NCBI RefSeq assembly: GCF_035222275.1
Contig: NW_026946359.1
Span: 3,472,001 to 3,536,000, forward strand
Direction: 5' to 3'
From: Podospora bellae-mahoneyi
Lineage: Eukaryota > Ascomycota > Sordariomycetes > Sordariales > Podosporaceae
Length of the DNA stretch: 64,000 nt
Shown here: piece by piece, positions 9,994 through 21,700 of the stretch
Position numbering within the stretch: position 1 is the first letter of the stretch
How the letters are laid out: each line of letters begins with the position of its first letter
Program-made: the position numbers and the translations under genes
Notes under the pieces: generated by a model
What the model saw: only the letters and a program-made list of their open reading frames with translations
What the model was told of the DNA's origin: nothing
Database searches by the model: none

Positions 9994-12099
9994 ATGGCTC
10001 GTCCTGGTATTCTTTTGCGCTTTTCTGAGAGGAGGCACCGTAAGGGTTCGAGCCTCAACGGACATATCAAGCCGGCGGACGCCACCAGTCCAGTCACTAC
10101 ACCAACACCTAGACCAGTCACACGAGAGAAATCCTGGAAGCATCGGTCTTTGGGGTCTATTACATGTAAGTAGGTACTCGAGTAGGCCATGTCTGGTCTG
10201 TCTATACTAACAGCTACCCACCACAGCCATCTTCCATGGGCACAGCCAGGCGCCACAGAATGTCTATGAAAAGCCTGTTGAGGTTATCAGACAGGAGGAG
10301 TACCCTCACATGAACAATGGTGAGCTCCCACGAAGAATCTTGTCCATTCTTCGCCATCTCAAGACGACCAACTAACATAAACCAGGAACCTACCTCGACC
10401 ACTCGGGCACAACTATCTACGCCGCCTCAACGGTGACCCGCTTCTCCCACAAAATGCTCAACAATCTCTACGGCAACCCCCATTCAGAAAACAAGCCGGC
10501 CAAAGTTTCAGGAGACATGGTCGACGAGATCCGCCTCAAGGCGTTGCGCTTCCTCGGCGCAGACCCGGAGCACTTTGACCTGGTCTTCACCGCCAACGCC
10601 ACGGCCGCTATCAAGCTCGTGGCGGACTCGTTCCGGGATCTGGCCGAGCAGACGCGCTCCGGTTCTTTTTGGTATGGCTACCACAGGGATGCTCATACGT
10701 CTCTTGTTGGCGTGAGGGAGTTCACCCGCAACGGCGAGCACCACGTCTTTGCGCACGATCAGGAGGTGGAAGCCTGGCTTGAGCACCCTGGGGCTTACCA
10801 CAGGGCGATTGACAGGGTGAGCAGCCTGGGCTTGTTCGCCTGGCCGGGCCAGTCGAATTTGACGGGGAGGAGACTGCCGCTCGAGTGGGCTGGGCGGGTT
10901 AGGAGATTGAGGGAGATTCAGGGGACGTACACGCTACTGGATGCGGCCGCGCTGGCGATGACATGTGATATGACGCGGGTGTTTGGTGACCCGTCTCAAG
11001 CACCGGATTTCACTTGTGTGAGCTTTTACAAGATTTTTGGCTTTCCGGATCTTGGGGGGTTGATTGTCAGGAAGGACTCGGGGCATATCTTGACGTTGAG
11101 GAAGTATTTTGGGGGAGGGACGGTTACCATGGTGAAGACGTTGGGTGGTGGACCGGTGTGGCATATTTCCAAGGGGGCGGAGATGACGGAGGAGGGGGGG
11201 TTGCATGATGGGTTGGAGGATGGGACGTTGCCGTTTCATAGTATTTTGGCGCTGGGGGAGGCGATTGAGGTGCAGAGGGATTTGTATGGGAATATGGAGA
11301 ATGTGTCGAGGCATGTGACGGGGTTGGTGGTGAGGTTGTATGAGGGGTTGAGGGGGTTGAAGCATGGGAATGGGGGGGAGGTGGTGAGGGTTTATGAGGA
11401 GGCGGGTGAGGATGTGACGGGGTATGGGGATTCGAGGAGGCAGGGGGGGACGGTGGCGTTTAATGTTTTTGGGGAGGATGGGGGGGTGGTGAGTTATGAT
11501 CGGGTGGAGGGGTTGGCGAACGAGAGGGGGATTTATGTTAGGAGTGGTGGTGAGTTTTATCTCAGGGGAGGTTTGGGGAAGAAGGATGCTGACATTGATC
11601 TAGGGATTTGTTGTCCTGGTGGGATTTTTACTGCGTTGCAGTATGAGCCGTGGCAGTTGAATAGAGCCAAATCGGCTGGGCATCGGTGCGGTGAGTCTAC
11701 TATGAAACTTCTCGCCATGTTGGACTTGCTGACACTTTTCACAACAGGTCCCCATGGTTTAGGTGTAATCAATGATCTCCCGACAGGGTACATCTCCCCC
11801 TCCCTTTTGCACCTTCTTTCCACGATACTAACAACACCTCCAGCGTCGTACGAGCGAGCCTCGGAGCAATGAGCACAACCAAAGATGTCGACACACTCAT
11901 CGAGTTCCTGCGAGAGATATTTGTCACTCCGACTACAACACGAAAACGAGGTCACAGCCGCAAGAACAGCAACAGTAGCACTATCAGCAACTCTTCTGTA
12001 GGGTCTGTAGGGTCAGTAGCGTTTGAGCCCAAGCCTGTTGAGACGTTTGCGGTGCAGGCGCCTCCACGGGTTACTTCGGGGTGCTGCTCCCTTTCATGA
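9994..12099 (+). CDS. Molybdenum-cofactor-sulfurase-like PLP protein without MOSC domain
   Basis: Five exons (9994-10165, 10227-10319, 10386-11690, 11748-11787, 11844-12099) give 621 residues, and all four introns keep frame. The fold is class V aminotransferase/cysteine desulfurase. YLDHSGTTIYAAS (about 91-103) matches the N-terminal signature of MOCOS proteins, SFYKIFGFPDLGG holds the probable PLP lysine (Lys304), and ICCPGGIFTALQ near Cys497-Cys498 matches the sulfur-carrying loop region. VVRASLGAMSTTKDVD is the usual end of this domain. Full fungal Moco sulfurases (HxB type) continue into a MOSC domain, which is absent here. After a Ser-rich tail the protein ends in CCSLS, a CaaX box with a second Cys before it. 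PLP-dependent sulfur transfer is likely. The substrate is unknown. Confidence 0.85.
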
Positions 12100-12477
12100 C
12101 GGTACTTTGGTAGGCTCTTGGTTTGGTTGGAATGGTTGTATATTTGGGGTGTCAGGTTGGTTAGGATGGGTTGGTACATATGGTGAATGGATGGGTCGGT
12201 TGGGTGGGTTTTGGTGGTTTGTCGTTTATGGATACGGAAGGGTAATTGTTGAATACCATGTTCTGTTTCCCATCACCTCTCTCCCATGTGCACAAAGCTC
12301 CTGCAATCTAATACCTAAAGTCGCGGCCTCGATTCCAACAAGCTTTTGTCCCGCAAGGAAAGGTCAGGTAGTCTGATAATCATTGAGATCCGAGGAGAAG
12401 TGCTTCACCGTGGCAATCTTCCCCTCAAAGACTGAGACCATGTTAAAAAGGATAACCAACAACGCAGCGGTTGTGAG
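12100..12477. other. Short intergenic stretch
   Basis: The 3' flank of the MOCOS-like gene leads up to the 5S rRNA terminator. G/T-rich sequence near 12110-12240 is probably 3' UTR. I see nothing else. Confidence 0.4.
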
Positions 12478-12483
12478 AAAAAA
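12478..12483 (-). terminator. Pol III terminator of the first 5S rRNA gene
   Basis: On the minus strand a run of six T follows the 3' end of the 5S gene after two bases, the usual RNA polymerase III stop. Confidence 0.7.
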
Positions 12484-12485
12484 TA

Positions 12486-12604
12486 ACATACAACACCGAG
12501 GATTCCCCAGTGGTCACCCACCTGAGTACTGATTCGGCCCTCAGCTGTTTGACTCGGGCAGAGCGGACGGGATGCCGTATTTTCAGCTGGGTGTGGTCGT
12601 ATGT
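12486..12604 (-). rRNA. 5S ribosomal RNA (119 nt, variant copy)
   Basis: Read on the minus strand it begins ACATACGACCA and ends GTGTTGTATGT, the two strands of helix I. It has the internal control region GGTGGGTGACCACTGGGG. Compared with the copy at 12672-12791 it lacks one A in the CUGAAGGG segment, has TC in place of CT in GAACTAG, and has C in place of T at position 12. Dispersed 5S genes of differing sequence are known in Neurospora and relatives. The one-base deletion could make this copy a pseudogene or a minor isotype. Confidence 0.88.
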
Positions 12605-12654
12605 GACGGTTTGGGTCAGGGGATGGGTTCATGTGTAGACAATGAGACTGAGGG

Positions 12655-12670
12655 AAAAAAACAGGAAAAA
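12655..12670 (-). terminator. Pol III terminators of the second 5S rRNA gene
   Basis: On the minus strand T5 (12666-12670) follows the 3' end of the gene almost at once, and T7 (12655-12661) follows a few bases later, giving a tandem stop signal. Confidence 0.65.
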
Positions 12671-12671
12671 T

Positions 12672-12791
12672 ACATACAACACCGAGGATTCCCCAGTGGT
12701 CACCCACCTGAGTACTAGTTCGGCCCTTCAGCTGTTTGACTCGGGCAGAGCGGACGGGATGCCGTATTTTCAGCTGGGTATGGTCGTATGT
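12672..12791 (-). rRNA. 5S ribosomal RNA (120 nt, full-length copy)
   Basis: The 120-base length and matching ends (ACATACGACCA and TGTTGTATGT) fit a complete 5S rRNA. Helices pair CAGCTG near position 16 with CAGCTG near position 60, and the control region is intact. It lies 67 bases upstream, in transcription order, of the 119-nt copy, so the pair is a local tandem duplication with unrelated spacer. Confidence 0.93.
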
Positions 12792-15700
12792 GCTAGTTTA
12801 AGCAGGTAATTGAAAATAAGGGCCACTGGCCACAAGTGAAGACACTAAGCGGCTTGGGTTGTAGAAGGGCATGAATGGGACAGCAGGAAAGGACAGGATA
12901 CTTTTGTTTCATTGAGATCCTAAGTACAACTCGGAAGTCCTAAGTTAAGGTCTCATGAGCGAGCAGACTTTGAACTGTGTCTAGACTACTGTGCAAGCGT
13001 GATTACTATCTTGACATGCGTCCTCTTGTTTTAATTTAGAAGACATCCATCTCCTCTCACACACCTCGGCTTGGGGTGAACGCTTCCGCCCTCAACGTAA
13101 ACGCGTGTTGAATGTTTGACATTTGTATGTTTTTTGGCTTTTCACTAAGTGGCGATCAATCTATGTGTGGGGTTTCGCTATATTTTATTGTCATGTATCG
13201 TACTTGAGGAGCATTGAGGCTTCGTAAGTAGCTCGAAAGACGCAGTTTGATGTCGAATTCTAGTTGGTGAAGAAAGTGATTAAGCTTTTAGTGGATCGAC
13301 TTTCAGGGGATCTGACGCCCTATCCTTCATGGTTGATTACATATGTGTTGAGAGGGTGTAACTATCACATGGGGGAGAGCATCTGGTTGTTCGTGGGATT
13401 GAGCTGTAGGCCGTAATTTGGTGGGAACTTCTAGATATGAACTATACTCCATTGCTCTACAATGCTAACGAAATGGTGATAATCACAAACCGGCCTTGCC
13501 GAACTTCAGTTTCGTTGTTGTGCCTTACCTATTGAGCAAGATAATTATGTAGGTTCAGCTGCAATCCTTTCAGGAGGTAAGTTCAGCTGCGATCCTTCAC
13601 TGCAACTCTAAATAGGTGGTTACATCAGATCGCACAGTATGATGTCAAGATCGCCGTCAATCTCAATAACGTTGTCAATCCCTTGATCGTAAAACCCTCT
13701 CTCCAGGAATAGCATCCTTTCCATCCACGAATCTCATCAACAACTCTGATGTTGTTTACTTACAGCCTCCCGGGTAGGTGACGTGACCAGCTCTCCCATT
13801 CTCACATTTATTGCACAAGCATACACACCCCTTTTGCCACCTCCCTCTCCTCAACCGCTCCAGTCAACAAAATACATTTCCATGAAGAATTTCAATTTGA
13901 GCTTGCTTAAACGATCCCCAAACTATTGTTTTGGCTTCAGATTTTGTAGCTATTTCCAGATGTGCAATTTGTCAACAAGGTCTATATATATACCAACCTG
14001 ATGTTACATCCAATTCCTTTCCATTCACAACCCCCCTTATCGCCCTTCCCCAAGTTACATGCAGCAGCAGCAATAATTTAGACAACATAGCAAAGCGTGC
14101 ATCTATCGTTAACCAGGATTCACAAATAGATCCCACCAACCAGTACCAATTTGCAAATGAATGTTGCATTTCAGCAGCTCAGCTAGCAAGCTGATCATTG
14201 GTTTTTGCTTGATTGTGATGACCGATGACGGAGGGTTTCTTCCTCTCTGCTTTTTATCCATGTCATGATTCCACGGCGTCGAGCAAGATTTGCTTCTTCC
14301 TGAAATCTCCCTGCATCAAAAGATGCGATTTATTGGCCCTATCCCCACCAACCAGCTCCTAGCCTTTCACACATCAAAAAAGAAAAAAAGTAAACAGACA
14401 CCCACATATTTGGTTGAACTATGAACCCGGAAACAAGGCCATCTGACCAGATCACTCCGCCTAGATTCGAGATGGTCAAATGTGAAAAGTGACACAAAAC
14501 CGTTTTCTTGTGTGTTGGGCTGAAAAGCAAAAAAAAAAAAAAAAAAAAAAAAGAAAGAAAGAAGGAAGCATAGTCGATCTGTTCGCTTGTGGGAAAGAAA
14601 GGGCGCCACGAGATGTCTGAGTTTGTGACAGTTGTCTAGGCCCACTTGACTCGACAAAGTTTGAAAGAGATCTTGTCTCGGAAGGGATGTGTCAAAAGGC
14701 TAGAAGGTGGCCTTCTCGTTCTAGCAAAGGTTGGTAGTGTCTATAGTCTGTCCTGTAATCATAACGATGGCCAGAGAGGTATTGAAATCACCATGTCGGG
14801 AATGCCCGCGGGCGGGATCCGGCCCGGATCAGAGACATGCGATACTGCATGCAATGCCAGCTTAATATGTCGTCCAGGGAATATCCCTACCACAATGAGC
14901 TGTCCAGCATATGCAAGTCTGAGAGGCCCTCTCTTGCTTGTCAGCCCCCTTGATAGTCGACGTCAAGATATTCCCGCTTCGAGAGTCCATACCGGCACTC
15001 CGAGAACAACAAGACCAAAGAAGAAAAGATACGCTGCCCAGTGGAGTGTAGTTAATCGGATCCACACAGGAATATGGGTAGCATTCCGCAGGTGCTAGCA
15101 CACGCCTGGCAAGGCAACATCAACCACCTCTCGCTTCTGCTCGATCGGTTCGAAATGCCGCCGAATGTCCCTCCGAGAAAGCACACTCGGTACTGCTTTG
15201 ATATCGAAGCCAAAAGGAGAGCGCGAAAAGCAGCGCCGTTGGGCAGCGTTCCATTAACAAACCCGAAAGCTGCGATGGAGAGATGCAATGTAACGGACTT
15301 CGCACGAACACCCCAAGTGCATGTGCGGGATTTCCCTCAAGGGCATCCTCTCACCCCTTTGCAAATCCCGCAAAGATGGTTGATGGCGGATGGCGGGTTT
15401 GGGACAGTTCGTGCGTGTGCCGTCTTGGAACGGCAAGGAAATCCAGCCATGTCGTTGTGGCGGCCAACGGTTGAGCCTCAGAAGCGGACCGTTTTGGTGG
15501 AACCGTGGGGAACCGGGACAGTTGGATTGATATTGCCCTTCATTTGTCATTGAGCCTGGCGGAAAACAAAAGATGAGGCACTGTGCATTTGATCAGCTAA
15601 CGTCTTGTCGATGGTTTGTTGTTTGCCTGCGCGCTTCTCATTCGCCCACATGATTGACAGGAGAGGGATGACGATATACCAAGATGAGATCAGATGGAAG

Positions 15701-18700
15701 GGTGAGGTGCTGCGAGACCCCTGATCACAGAACGGGCCGACCACCGCATTTTGCCAGAATGCAGTACCACTTTCACCTACTCTGGGGCTTCGGTCATTCT
15801 CGACACAAGCAGTAAAAAAAAACACACTTATCTCGGGTTTTTGGCTAAAAGAAGATCAAACATTCAGAGGGGTTGCGTTCTCGTCTCGACCCACGGCTCA
15901 CCGTTGTGGCACGACTTTTGGCATCCATAGACTCTTGGACTAAACAGACCGGTCAGAAAACTAGATTATAACGATATAATAATGTCTATGCAGATATTGC
16001 ATTGACTATTGCAGACGTGTTTACGGAGAGGTGCGACAATCGGGCCAGACTTTCCACAAAGGAAGCTGTTCCGAAGACCCGAGACGGAGCGAATCCTGAA
16101 TCCGTAGGTAGATAATGCAGATTCTGCCCTGATGATACTCTGACTTGCTGATATTCCATGATGTTTTGTGGAAGCGAGCCGGCTACGACTTGACAGAACC
16201 CGCGGCAACGGCTCTTTCGCTCCGCTCTTGCTTGCAGTCCAACGGCTTCTGGTTGTTGCAAGCCGTTGACCGTTGCGATGAGGGTCGATTGACGAGAGAT
16301 TTGTTGGGCCATCTACGGCATCCGAATCGGACCCTGAAGGAATTAGCGACCCATCGCGTCTGTTTGATGTGATAGAAGCACATGCTTTGGCAAGCAGATG
16401 CCAAGATTTGATCTCCCTCAGAGTGCTCTGGATATGCTCCCCTTTCATATCGTCAAAGTGTGCAGGCTAATTCACGTGTTGAGGAAGAGAGAAGAGGGTA
16501 ATCTATCCAAGACCAACATGAGAACAGCCTTGGTCAGAGTGGCTGTAGGTTTGAAACTTGGGCGTCGAAGGAGCCGGCAGCAGGCAGAATCTGGTTTTCG
16601 AGTCAGAGTGAGTGAAATTTCGCTGTTGTTTCCAGTTTCAATATCCCGGAGGAGTGGTTGGTAACACCAAGCTGGCCAGTGTCGCATTGGCTGTGATTTG
16701 GGAGAGAGAAGAGAAATTCGAGGGGAGTGAATTGTCATCACTGGCTGCATGGGTCGAGTTAGTGGCTCGTCACTGCTCGTATGATGGCTTCGCTCCTTCG
16801 TCAGTGGTTGGGCTGCCATTATGGTGAAAAAAAAATAGGACCTGAAGTGAGCGGCGTCGTGGGGTGGTTATCTGTGCGACATCAGTCCATGGCGCTTTGG
16901 AGCGCGCTAGCTGCCAGTGTGGCTGGCGGGTAACAACGGGTGCTATCCAAAAGAGGGGGCGACCATTGCCGATCGCCAGCCCGGCTTTCTTGTCCCTCAC
17001 CTCTGACCAAGCCATCTGATAATCTCCCCGCCATGAATGTGGGGTAGTGGGATGTATAGGAGTCGCAAATTTCCAGCATTTCCATGCTTGTGAGGGGACA
17101 AACAGGGAGCACTGGAAAAGCAAGTGTCAGCGTCTACACACCACCCCAATCGGCGTTTGATCGCCCGAGCCTGACATCATCGGAGCTTCCGACACAGGAC
17201 CTCCAAAGCAATCTGTGATCGACGATTCTGCACTCAAGAGCTATGGCGTATTCGGATGCGCATTTCGGCCTTGTCAGATCTCGTTCATCCCATGTGAGAA
17301 GGCCTTGGAGCAGCACAACCCTGGAGATCCTGCTCCTCGGCTTGACCATTGAGTTCCCGCGTTCGTCGGACCGCTTTGTCGGCTGGTCCACTGTGTCGGG
17401 CGTGTTTTGGATCCACGTGGGTGTTTGCGGGACGAAAGTTGACAGCTCCATTTCGTGATGGCCGGTTTTGGTGGTGGGCAGCGCAATGTCATGTTGAGGT
17501 GAAGGCGGCGTGCGTGCAAGGTAAGGTAGGGTTGCATGATCGGAAAGTGGGGATCCAAGTGGCTTGAAGCACGACATCAAAATGTAGCCGGCATTTTGCC
17601 AGCTCCCATTCCACTGAGAGTGTCCCAAGACATGCCCGTCTCAGGCCTGCTTGCTTCCATGCTTGCTCTCTGCTGAGGTGCTGGAGGGTGCGGTGCCAGA
17701 AATGAAAGGGTTGCTGCCAGTATGCGCCAAAACCGAGCTCCCTCAATACCACTATGATCATCAGCTTTCGTCCGAAGTCGCCTCCTCGGAGCGAGGTTGC
17801 ATGCAAGGTACCCGACACTAGTACCTGAGCAGCTGCCAAAGCAACCCTGAAAGCCTGGTTTTGTCTGCTCAGAGATTGCTCAGTACGTCGCATGACGGCG
17901 CTTAGAGGTCCCCTATCTCCGATGCCAACAGGAAACGTCAGAGGTCAGACGCCTGCCTACTTGCTTTGAAGCTTGATAACCCTTGATGGCGATCACGTTC
18001 TGGAAGCCCACAAGGAACACGCGGCGGCCAACAGGCGAGCTCCGTTGGGCCGAAGTCGAGGCAACGGGAGCGAACAAAGGAGAATAACCCACTTCTTCCA
18101 AACAGCCATATCACCTGCGACAATAAAAGAAAGAAACTCTCGCAAACTTCACTACGAGAGAGCTCAGGAAAAAATGGAATGATAACGTCCAATTACGGTC
18201 CGGAGCGTAACCAGTGATGGAGAGAGCGCTTAGCCTAATCGGGGGTTACGAGGCAGGGACAGGGGAGGTTGCGATCCAGCGCGTGCACCTGTAAGAGGTC
18301 TCGATACGTGATCCTTGACAATTATTACACATTTGCCCAGGGGTAACAGAACTGCTTGACTTGACTCGGCAGGGGGGGGGAGGGGTGCATTCATTTTTGA
18401 CACTCTCACTGACAGCACCATGAACTTCCATGAAGCAGCCAGGGGCCTCAGCTGTTCTGCGCTGCCGTGGAAGAAAATGATTGATGTTGCTTTCATCCAA
18501 CGCTGTGCTGTCACTGCAAGATGGACCTGTCTGGCAGCGGTCCCGCGGCATACATTCCGGGCTTCTTCTTGATCGCCTTCCGCGCCGGCTCCTCAGATTC
18601 CAAGATCGGATCTTCCTCCATGGGGTCGCTCCCGGCCGAATGCCACCCTTTTGCGCATGAACCACTGACAACCCTGGGCCAGACTGCCAGAATACTACCA

Positions 18701-21700
18701 CTTCTCGAGATCTAAGGAGGGACGAACATAGAAACCAGCACGCCCCCCAAATCCGACCCTCAAGCGATGAGGCGTCGTCGTGGTCAAAGCCATCGCTCCG
18801 CTACAACGATACTACACCCCCCCTATACTTGGCTCTCCTATAGATCCTCATTGCCGTACCACATCAACAATGCGGTACGCGACTGCGTATCTGAGACGAC
18901 GGGTATCGACAAGATGGCTGTCAAAGCTGCCCAGCCGGGCGCCGGATTGGCAGGGCAGTTGGAAGATCGGGCCTACCTTGGTACCCGTACATACTAACCA
19001 ACTTGGGGATCAACGGAAGAACTGGGGACATCTCCACCGAAGCTTGGTAGAAGCTGGCAAGGAAGAATTGGACCTTCTTCTTTCCGAAGAGCCAAATGCT
19101 GGAAACGGTGTTTCAGGCTTTGGCAATGATCAAAGGATGAATTAGCCCGGAGGCCCCTGGGAGAGGGAGGGGACAGCATATCCATTTTTCCAAGTTAGCC
19201 TCTCTCGCATGGAGCAGCGCTCAGTTGAAGCCGATTGAATGAATCTAACGCCCACACCTATTAGATTTTTTTTTTCTCCGAATTTTTGCTAAGGTAGGTA
19301 TTCTGCCATCCAGACACTGGCAGTTGTCGGTGTTTGGCAGCTCCTGCAGGTTGCACGGTCGGTACCTTCCTTGTCCGGCTGCTCTCATTGTGACTCCGAC
19401 TGCCGTCGTTCCTGGCGGCAGCTGCAGAAGAATAAAGAGAGGTTTCAACAACAAGTGAAGGCGCAACCTTCTCCGTTAATATGTGCTCTTTGCCCGGGTC
19501 TCGCCACTGCCTTAACACTGGACTCCTCCCCTTTCCCCCATGTCCATGTCCAACTTCCACATCACGGGCAGTCTCCAGAACGACTTTGTCTCCAATATAA
19601 CTCGACGAACTTCCTTTTCCCTGAATCAACCTCGGCCAGCCAGCAGGAGTCCAGTCCTCGGCTACCGTTCCCACAAATCTTCGAGACCCCTTCCTGACAT
19701 CTGCCTCGCCCTTCCGCACTCGGCTGGCTTTCCGGAACCCGCGTCTGACACCACCAGAAGGGACCCTTTCTTTGCCACCTTCTTTTTCGCATAGCCAACC
19801 GCACCAGACATCAGCTTGGGTCTTCTGGGGAACCCGGTCACCGGTGAAGTAATAACGAAGAACAAAGAAGAAGGAAAAAAAGAAAAAAAAAAAGGAAAAG
19901 TCACCTACAGGGAGCAGCGCCTTGAAGCAGGTCAACCTAGCCGCAGCCTTCCGTCTACCTACCTCACCTACCTATGGCCCGTCCCTAGCGTGCAATACAA
20001 GCCTACCTACCTGCCACTGCCGGCAGCCATCAGCATCACCTCGATCCTGCTCGGCATCTTCCTCGTGGCACAGAAACTGCACTGGCTGCTGCTGCCGCCG
20101 CGCCATTTGTTATCAAACACCTCTTGGTTCTCGCGGGTACAAGGGGCTGAGATCTGCCAGCTGAATGGCCAAGATAGGACCACTGATGGTGCTTATCCTG
20201 CAATCCGGCAATAGCAGCAAGCCAAACGATCATCCCTTGGTTCACCACTGCGAGCACGCCCTTTGGCCCAGCATCAGGAACGACCTGCTCCATTCCTGAA
20301 AAAGAAAAGACAAAGGCCAACATCTGCTTAGCGGATTACCTTAATTAGACAAGACCTGGAGTGATCACTTACCCTGTGCGGCTCATCATAGGCGCTGCAG
20401 GCACCTCACCTATTTCCCCACGGCCACCCACCACCAAGACAAAAAGCTCTCTCCTTTCCCAACCAGGAGCACGTCACAACCCACATGCCACTTGGAAGCC
20501 TCTGACATCTTCCATACCTTTCACACGCACACATCTCTCGCGCCCGACGGTCCCGATCTCGAATTCACTGTCGCCGTCGACTGCACTCACCAGCCAAAGC
20601 TGCCGGAACGTCGCACAGGAGCTTCCAAAAACAGCAACTGCGGGATTCCCTGCCCTGGCCGCACTCAACCATACAACAGTACCTCGATCAGGTCAGGTAC
20701 AAAAGTTTGGGGTGTGAGCCGTGTCTTCGACGCGGCCTACCAAACTCGCCTTGGGCGTCCGGTTCCATTCCAGCCAGCCAGCTCTCGCTTCGTTTCCTTC
20801 GTGCACTGCAGGAATCTCTCCACACTGCAGCCAGCTGCGGACTTCCACTGGAAACCTCCTTCTCACGCCCCCTCCTCCCCCCCTCTTCTTCCCTTCCCGG
20901 GCACCCACCTACGACACGCGCATCTACCCTCACATCCACCTCCACCGCATTCACAACCACAACCATAACCACCCTCCAGACCGGCCGGCTACTCAGCCAG
21001 TCTGCCTCGGTCTTCCTGCAGCGCACTGTGGCCGCTGGCCATACTCTCGGCATCCACATATAGCCCGAGCTTTGCTTTGCCGTGTCAACCCTTGCAGGAA
21101 CAAAAGCAAGAACAGTTGCTGTACTTGGCAGTTGAACGCTGCCGCTGCCTGACAGCTTCTTGGACGGATCAAGGCCACCACTCAGACCTGAAAGGGTGTA
21201 TTTTAATCGCCAGTCACATCGCTTGGATCTCCTTCGCCCCAGGCGCCGCCGACCACAAGATCAACACCTCCATTGGTCCGCATGCTACTCGCTACCTGTC
21301 AACCGTCCCGTTTTATCTGTATCGCCGCCAAACGCCGTGGCTCTTCTCCCTCCTTGGTCCGCCGTCATATCTTAACCAAAGGAGCCCATCACTTGTCTTT
21401 CCGTCCCGGACCGCAAACAAAGCCCTTGTAATTCGGCACCATCTTGGACACCAGAACCGCCCAGGCTCGAAAGCTTAACACTATGTCATAAGAGCCCCTT
21501 GAAGTCCAAATCAGCACAAGCCGTTTTGCAGTGAGGGTAGCTCGACATCGTTGCAATATCTGGCTTCTGGAACCTTGGTCGCGGACCCGCAAGTAATAAT
21601 CCATTACCCGCTTGCCACCCGTTGTCTTGTCCGAAGCTCAAGACGACCCCGGTATCTCTCTGACCATTTCAGGCGCGAACCAGGGCAGCAGCTGTCGTAC
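12792..21700. other. About 9 kb without a convincing gene, upstream of a Zn2Cys6 regulator
   Basis: Many frames of 60-160 codons occur on both strands, but none has a family match or consistent splice logic. The best are 14646-15098 (+), 15074-15553 (+), 15966-16448 (-) and 17134-17628 (-). From 19900 to 21150 the plus strand is very C/T-rich, with CTACCTACC runs near 19955-20015, and all three forward frames stay open at 20720-20970, so open frames there mean little. Such long leader or promoter regions are common before developmental regulators in these fungi. A short near-duplicate containing TTCAGCTGC occurs twice at 13553-13605. Confidence 0.45.
14529..14552 (+). repeat. A24 homopolymer followed by GAAA repeats
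   Basis: Twenty-four A in a row, then AAGAAAGAAAGAAGGAAG. It is probably a simple repeat. A poly(A) end of a retroposed sequence is possible, but I find no matching coding body. Confidence 0.8.

Noticed and set aside
10044-10058. GGGTTCGAGCC on the plus strand, like a tRNA B box
   Set aside because: It is inside the first exon of the MOCOS-like gene and has no cloverleaf around it.
10934-11365. Minus-strand frame of 143 codons
   Set aside because: Complement of the MOCOS-like exon. Pro/His/Gln-rich with no gene features.
12405-12707. Minus-strand frame of 100 codons with a repeated motif
   Set aside because: The repeat is caused by the two 5S rRNA genes lying inside it.
15966-17893. Minus-strand frames of 100-160 codons
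   Set aside because: They change frame with no usable splice sites between them and show no domain. I could not assemble a gene.
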